Assembly: GCA_002633005.1 (NCBI GenBank)
Contig: NMRA01000070.1
Location: 440,271 to 504,270 of the forward strand
Source of the DNA: Phoronis australis
Taxonomy: Eukaryota > Phoronida > Phoronidae
Direction of reading: 5' to 3'
Length of the DNA: 64,000 bases
Under the pieces are notes generated by a model. It saw only the letters and a program-made list of their open reading frames with translations. It ran no database searches and was not told where the DNA came from. This document shows positions 57,191 to 64,000 of this stretch, in pieces. A program made the position numbers and the translations under genes. Numbering within the stretch: position 1 is the stretch's first letter; each line of letters starts with the position of its first letter.

Positions 57191-59416
57191 CTAACAAGAG
57201 AAAAGGGATACAAAAATGATGGTGTTCTTGTTCTCCTTCAAGCAGTTTTGAAGTTCATAATTCTGGATTTCATTTTTAAAACTGTGATAATTTCTGACCC
57301 AATGCATGCGTGATCATTTACAATGAATTAATCCCTCACTCCCTAACATACCCTACCACTGGTAGAGTGATATAGGAACATGCACAGTCTTATTCATCAC
57401 ATCAGGGAATTTCTTTGATAACATTTACATGACACGAAAATTAGAAGCCAGGACAACATCCATTTCCTGTCACAGTCAGACTCTTTTTATCACTGTAGTG
57501 GATCTATCATTTGCCTCACCACAACCCGCAATCTTCAGAAAACACATCCAATCTTACCCACACACGCATACTCACACCTGGGGGAAACGCATAGTTTAAA
57601 ACATCAACTCTATTTGAAAACCTTAAAAAATCGGAGAAATCTAGAATTTCATATCAGATGGTTTTAAGATGATAGGTATCGTGGTGATCAATGGACAAGT
57701 GACCGTAACAATAAAATTGTTGGAACACAATAATGTAGGGGTAATCAGATGACTAGTGAGATGTTCAATGTCTCACAAGTATAAAAGACCTCGTGCACAG
57801 TGCATTGTAAAATCATTCATTTGAAGACAAGATAATGACACAAAATGACCAAAACATCTCCATAGTGGATTATTTCCATATAACGCAATACCATTGCTGA
57901 ATCCAAAATAGACTAAGAGCCTTGTCCAATGAAAGATAGTAACCCAACTATTCTAGCCCCCCAACCAAACGATTAATCACTCTTGTTGACTAGAATTGAG
58001 GTGAACAGCATCTTGGATGTATATAGGCAGGGGTGAAGATAGTCTGTATCTACTCAGACCGCAGTCTCGACCACCTAGCGACCCTATCTTGTAGACCACA
58101 ACACCCGCTAGGTGTGAAAAATGTAAAGCAACAAACTCACCACGGTGACCTCAGCTGTGTGCTCAGGTATGGTAAATCAACGCAGTCGTATGTGAAGTTA
58201 CCGAGATGTGACCGGCAGGGCAGTGAAAGTGTACAGAGCAGGGTAATTGTCAGATACACATTGCAATTTTTCTCTCACTGTTACAAAAATGATAGTGCTG
58301 TCAGTCCTGAATACAACAAAGGCCCTAGCCATATCATTCTTTGACCACAAGGGTACTTTTTACCCTCGACACAACCACAAAGCAACTTCCTTCTCAACCT
58401 TTCCATTTTGACAACATCAGGTTTGCCGCATGGATGCTCAGTTGATTGGTGACAAGTTTAACTAAACCCTGAGGGAATTGGATGACGGTGGCCTTCCAGT
58501 TGACCTCATACATCATCATCACAGCAACACATGGCCACATTCCTGGACTACTGCTTAACAAGAAGTACTTCTACACCAGGCCTCCACAGCTCTGGTCCAA
58601 TGGAAACAAGATACCAACAAGTTTAGAAGTGAATGGAGAGAAACAGAACCACAAGGGAAATTTATAGAGAAAGCCATTTTAATCAACTCCACAGCTAATG
58701 CACAGCACAGTGTTTTCCTGATTCACTGTTCAGATAAGTACATCACACTCCCCAGAGGCAGGTGACGAACTGGTAAAAAATGCCGATAATAGCTCCAGAC
58801 AGGAATAACAGCAACCTAGGTACACAATGCCTATAACCATTTTGGTGAAAAGGTTAGTCAAATGCTAATTAACATTCCACGAGGAAACCTACTGATGTCA
58901 TGCAAAATGCCACATTCTTGCCACTGCTCAGAGACAATTTACGATGTTGATGTCACAGTGCAAAAATCAGGGAGTTAAATTGAATAGGGATGCTATTTCG
59001 CGTTTAGTATAAATCTCTGAACGGAACCACAGCCCTTATTAAATAAGTTAAAAATTAAATGCCTGAACAAAGTCAATTGAAATTCTTACGATTCAGTTTA
59101 TATCACAGCTGTAAAGCTGGTAGTAGCCAACTTAGTAAGTAGAAGGTCATAGCAGTTTTGCGTTATTTTGGCAGAAACTTATGTTTCCACTTAGTCATCT
59201 CAGAATTGGACATTCTCTATTTACATCGGTACACCTCTTTCACTGGAAAATTACCGGTGTGGAGTCGTAACAACCATACAAAGAGCTCCACCTGGAGAGC
59301 AGGTCATAAACGAACAATTAACGCAAACAATTACGCAGCTAAGAAAATGGATTAGTCAGGCCGAGTTCAACAGCATATGGCCGATTGCATAATCGTAGCT
59401 TCACAGACGGGCCAAG

Positions 59417-59479
59417 TCTGGAGCAACTATGTGCAGCTCTGGAGCAACTATGTGCAGCTCTGGAGCAACTATGTGCAGC
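59417..59479. repeat. 21-bp minisatellite, 3 perfect copies
   Basis: Unit TCTGGAGCAACTATGTGCAGC repeated three times exactly, in the large WNK intron. Confidence 0.97.
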
Positions 59480-62295
59480 GCCGGGGAAAACAGGATAAAC
59501 CCAGCGAAAATTCAATACACTCATTAGTGAGGAATTAATTCAAAGAATTGTACGGTCAAGGTAGACTAAATACGGGTGTAAGCGAAAGCAACCTGGAGAA
59601 CTATGGGCACGTTACACGACAGCATGGTGTAAAAGATGAGTCATAACCAGACTGGTACACTTCAATAGACAAGCTGTTGTAACCTACCTTAACCTCAGCT
59701 GAAGATACAGGAGTGCCAAGCCACATCAGGCTCAGACACCTTGCAGCCAAGCCTGACTCACCAATATTCAAGGATAACCCCCAGATTCTACAACTAGCTA
59801 TTTAATCAGTAGCGCTCCCCCCCCCCCTCCCTGCATTACAGCTGCTAGCAAGATTTTGTAAGGAGGGTCTTGGAACTCCAATTTTCATTTGTACCATATG
59901 TTCAATCTTAACATTCTCGAGTTTTGGCAGAGTCACTTTAGTAGCAAATCACGGGTCCAGTGAGGTCTCTAAAAGACTGAAGGGTGCGCTTTCTTCAAGT
60001 GAACTGTTGGAACAGGCTTCAGCTGTTAGGGGAAACTATCACAAGGATAAAAGTTTGTTTCTGTTATTTAAAAAATAGAAGGTATCGAGAAGACCTTCAA
60101 CAATAAATCATTCATTACTGTCTCAAAATGTGTTCAAAGAGAAACTCTAAGGTTAATACTTACAGTATTTATCTTCATAATTAATGAATTAATAACTGTC
60201 AATTAAGTTGGCTGCTTCATTTCACAACTCATTTCATATCACGGTTTCCAGTGCCATTTTAATAATGTCAATAACATTTTTCTTTAACGTTTGAAAAACA
60301 TGAGCACAGCCTGCAAGTCACAATATTTTCATGAGAAGCCCTATCAGTTGGCAAACTGACAACCAATCAGCTCCTGTCTATGCTGATTGGTGATGATCAT
60401 TTTTTCAAGAATTTAGATATCATCTGGTACTGAAAATATGCGACCACTACTAAACCCAGCACACATCCTCTCGGATGTAAAAGGCCAGGAGATGAACTTT
60501 TGGCACTCGACAACGAACAATACCATGTGGACTAGCTGAGTCCTGCACTCAAAAACTGAAAACGGATAACAAACTGTAAGCATATTTTGCCAGATAACTT
60601 GAGCTAGGACTTCAACACACAAGATGAGTTTGAGGTCACTTGCACCTTCGTTTTAATCAACAGAACATTACCGTAAACTCTCAACCATTTAGGACAAAAG
60701 TAATTGCCAAAACTGTTCTGTTCATTTTATGCAAAATAATAAAATAAATCTTCACTTGTTCGCGTATGTCCGCCATATTGTGTCATAAATTGGTGGGATC
60801 AGGAGGTGGACATCACTTTAAGTCTCAGCAAAATGCATTAACTGGGTCTAGTTGACCACAAAACCCAGGGAACATATGGCATGTGACAGTAAAAATGAAT
60901 CCTGATTTACTCTTGTCAACAAGGTTCAGAGCCCAAGGGCCACAGTCATAATACACCTGTCTAAATACACACTGGGGTTTCTCAAGTTGATACAAGACCA
61001 GAGTGAGGCTAAGCTGAGGACTCCATTGTGGCAGGAAAAAATAATCAGTTGTTCAACTACTCGCTTAGGCGAACTTTGTCCTCCTTTATTTTGGTACACC
61101 TTCTCCAATTTCACACGAGACAGGTGTGCAGCGAAGACACGGAATCTTAATTTACTTCTCTAGGAGGTACGACACCATCACACTGTCGCTTCAAAATGGA
61201 GAAAAGGAAATCGTGCCAAGCTTTGGAAGTTTTGATTGGCATTGATGGCCATCCTGGCTGTACCTTTTATTGCAATCTAGGATCCTATACTTGTGAACAA
61301 CCCACACTTCGGTAGGACACTGTCAGTTCATGCAATGGTATACTTTCAGAAAAGCATACTATTACATAATCTCAGGGGGTTGCTTCACTACATTAAAGTA
61401 CAAAATACACATATTAAATTTTAATTCACAATCTGAAGGGAAAGACTTCCACTAAGACTTGCCACTGGATCATCTCCCTTTAGACTCCTTGTAAAAATAA
61501 AGGGTGTTAAAGTTACACCATATTGAAGTGTATCAGGTCCAAGAATCTGAATGCTCATTAGGCTGGACTGAGTACGGATGACCGGACCTTTTGTCAACGT
61601 AAGTTCAGGAGACCAACAATGGGTTGTTTTTAGGCCAAACATGAGGAGAGCCAACACAGGTAGGCCAGTTGTGTTCTCTCGAGCTGTGAGAACAAATCGA
61701 CACTGAAGCCAGAAAAATGTCAGAACTATGACAGCTGTCTTATCTACGGGCATCTATTACAAAATTATCACCTCCAAAACAACTTGTGGGTCAACTTAAT
61801 AAGACTGCCTCTGTGTCCTCAAAGGGTAACATAGAGCTCTCCCTCAAAACCAACCACAGAAACCCACATGGTTGTTCTATTCAACAATGGTGCAACCCTT
61901 ATTGTTCACAAGTGCACCCCCAATCTAGGACCTGTATCATGCAACACAACCAGTCCTAACCAGTATGGCTAGCCTTTGTCAGGTGTACAAAGCCAGTAGA
62001 GCTACTGGCCAAACCTTGTTATTCAATATATAGTCAACACAGGCCACAACAGAGTGCATGAGAGGTACCTATGGTGCACACAATAGAGGGAGAGTAGCAG
62101 AATATGAATTTCCATAGAAACTATTCAGTGAAGTGAAAGTAGTCAACACAATAGCCAAGCTGCTGAGGTGACCTGAAGAGGAGAAGTGGTGTTCGGAAAT
62201 TTCACGACTGAAATTGGCTTTCCAACAATTTTCGATAGAGAAATAGACGCAATTTATTTCATAAACCCAGGTATGGTATTTCCCCACTTATTTCA

Positions 62296-62372
62296 CACAC
62301 TCACCTCACTTCGCACACTCACCTCACTTCGCACACTCACCTCACTTCGCACACTCACCTCACTTCGCACAC
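62296..62372. repeat. 18-bp minisatellite, 4 copies plus partial
   Basis: Unit CACACTCACCTCACTTCG repeated four times exactly, with a trailing CACAC. Related single motifs (CTTATTTCGCACA, CTAATTCGCACAC) follow within 100 bases, so the array may sit inside a larger diverged repeat. Confidence 0.95.
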
Positions 62373-64000
62373 CATAAATCTTCTGGAAAAAATATCTTGT
62401 AACTCGCTTATTTCGCACAAAGCTCCATGGTAGGAATTTCGTGCCTTGCCTAATTCGCACACCTTCATTTTTGCAATTTGAAAGATATCAACCCAAAGCC
62501 CTATTAGTAATGATAGTAATACACACTTCTTAAAGGAGTTGAACAATGTGGTCTCCTTAATCTAACCAGTCACACAGAGCATCCCATGCTGCTGTAATTA
62601 CGAGATGAAAGGCGAAACCTAAATGACTAGGTTCAAAAGACTGTTGCACCAGCAATAAGATAAAGCACTTTTATATCAGAACAGGATAAAGTAATTGCTG
62701 CTACACAGTTGGCAACACACAGATCCTATTTCATCAAATTCGAAAAGGGGGCAGTAATCTATAATCTATACTTCGTTACTTAGTTAATTTTGCACTCCCC
62801 CCATATTAAGGACAGAATAACTGCATTTTTGGGCTCCTTTTACAAACAGCTATTGAAGTGAACACACATTGCCGACACTTGGCCTCAACCTATATCATTC
62901 TTCTATATAGGTATTACAATCTAGGAAAATATTCCAGTAAATCAGGCACGGATGTGGATATAACACCAGCCAAGGAAACAGGCGAATAGAAGTACAATGC
63001 AGCTGCGTACTTAGGTAAAAAACTTCCTCCTTTTCTAAATACCACACTATTTTAATAGCATAACTGTTAAATAGTATTGTTACTAAGCTTAGAACAAGGA
63101 AAATAACATTGTTAGGGTTGGCTAAACACAGCATGACTGAGGTTCATAACACTGTGTGCTGTAAACCATTCTAAAGTGAATCCAGACAACAACAAGGGCA
63201 TTACGTATAGTTTAGCCAGGGGTCAGCTGATTTAAGAATAAGAGCTCTGCAAATACAGATGTGACAACAAGCACGCATTATCTACCTGGGGTTGGGGAGT
63301 TACAAACACATTCCATGCAGGTCCCCAAATGTAGATACGTCTGAAAAGAAGCTTAAAGGGTCGCTTGCGTGCTGCCTGACGTACAGCAGGAAAACCATTA
63401 ACGCTAGTTTAATATTCAATGCAAAGTAATTATGCAAACAAAAAACAAAAAATCTGCCACCTTTGAACTAACGGCCTGCGTCACAAGTACAAAACTCGCA
63501 TCACTCAATGGTCTGTAATGGTACTTTCTGAACATGCATTGGGGATTTGCGAAGGCTCATTTTCGCCACAAAGCTATAAACGTTCAGCAACTTGCATACC
63601 ACTTTATACCCACACATCTCTGTACCACTGGTAGGCCAAGTAAACAGATATGTAATAAGTAAATGCGAGGGAATAGAATGAAGACCACTTGCATGTTTCC
63701 TCACCGATCAAGGAACGTGGAACAAAATCACCATCGCATGTATACAGCAGTGCGTGAGGTAAAACGGCATCACTTCCCACAAACCTCAGGCAGAGTTCCT
63801 ACTGAGCAGTCACCTTGGTCCCTGGAGACACCTTTGGCAGGTGGGCAGGTAGCAAAAAGTTAACATCACATCAACAAAAGTGAGACAAAAATCGATAAGA
63901 TTTTTATCTATGTCTACTGATAAATGAGCATCCAGATTTGATCAGCACGAAGCGAGCGGTAACAGAAACTGGAAATGGAAAGAAATCCTGGATGTTCTTG

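Larger units (their letters stand above)
57191..64000 (-). other. Wnk: WNK intron sequence upstream of the first in-window exon
   Basis: The acceptor (CTTGTTAG) of exon 57190-57015 begins this stretch, and no WNK exon coding for the glycine loop or WCELQ-type strand was found to the window end. The intron is therefore at least 6.8 kb. It contains a 21-bp and an 18-bp minisatellite. Open frames such as 61421-61753 on the - strand lack domain features. Confidence 0.7.

Noticed and set aside
61421-61753. 110-codon - strand open frame upstream of the first visible WNK exon
   Set aside because: Does not encode the expected glycine-rich loop or WNK signature and shows no domain.

Overview
The window is nuclear DNA from an animal: two widely spaced, intron-rich genes, GT-AG introns of tens to thousands of bases, AT-rich introns, several families of small terminal-inverted-repeat elements, and one assembly gap. 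Both genes are recognisable bilaterian proteins with an invertebrate look. A marine lophotrochozoan such as a mollusc is my best guess from the style of gene and repeats, but the sequence does not prove the phylum.

Layout. On the + strand, a complete 13-exon BAP1 (calypso) gene runs from the ATG at 1740 to the stop at 17372 and encodes 672 residues. It is a nuclear UCH-family deubiquitinase, the catalytic subunit of the PR-DUB complex that removes ubiquitin from histone H2A. On the - strand, a very large WNK kinase gene runs from at least 57190 down to the stop at 23382: 19 exons and 2610 residues in the window. Its 5' exon(s), carrying the start codon, glycine-rich loop and the lysine/cysteine signature of WNK kinases, lie beyond 64000. 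The visible part has most of the kinase domain, a PF2/CCT1 autoinhibitory domain, a pure (CAG)22 glutamine tract, a second CCT-like domain, a single 3.7-kb exon coding for disordered sequence with RFxV/I docking motifs, and a coiled-coil plus Met/Pro/Tyr/Gln-rich tail. I joined exons by hand from splice sites; reading phase agrees across every junction in both genes.

The two genes converge tail to tail. The roughly 6 kb between the stop codons holds their 3' UTRs and, at about 18.4-20.0 kb, a degenerate array built around a CC(A/C)CCTAGTGGC box with a higher-order period near 375 bp. Introns hold the other repeats: a 508-bp element with TIRs and a 6-bp flanking duplication (15332-15839) with two relatives, a GGGCC-ended MITE pair (2260-2498, 26558-26717), a 1.3-kb tandem duplication with a GGAC-repeat/palindrome hinge (35661-38349), and several minisatellites. 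Bases 24873-25862 are unknown.

The genes have no obvious shared pathway: one acts on chromatin, the other on ion transport and cell volume. I see no new system such as a defence island. The most testable new observations are a candidate 327-nt alternative WNK exon (43495-43821), a frame-preserving internal donor in the second CCT-like domain (35040), a 15-nt BAP1 microexon, a SUMO-interaction-like motif in BAP1, and the repeat structures.
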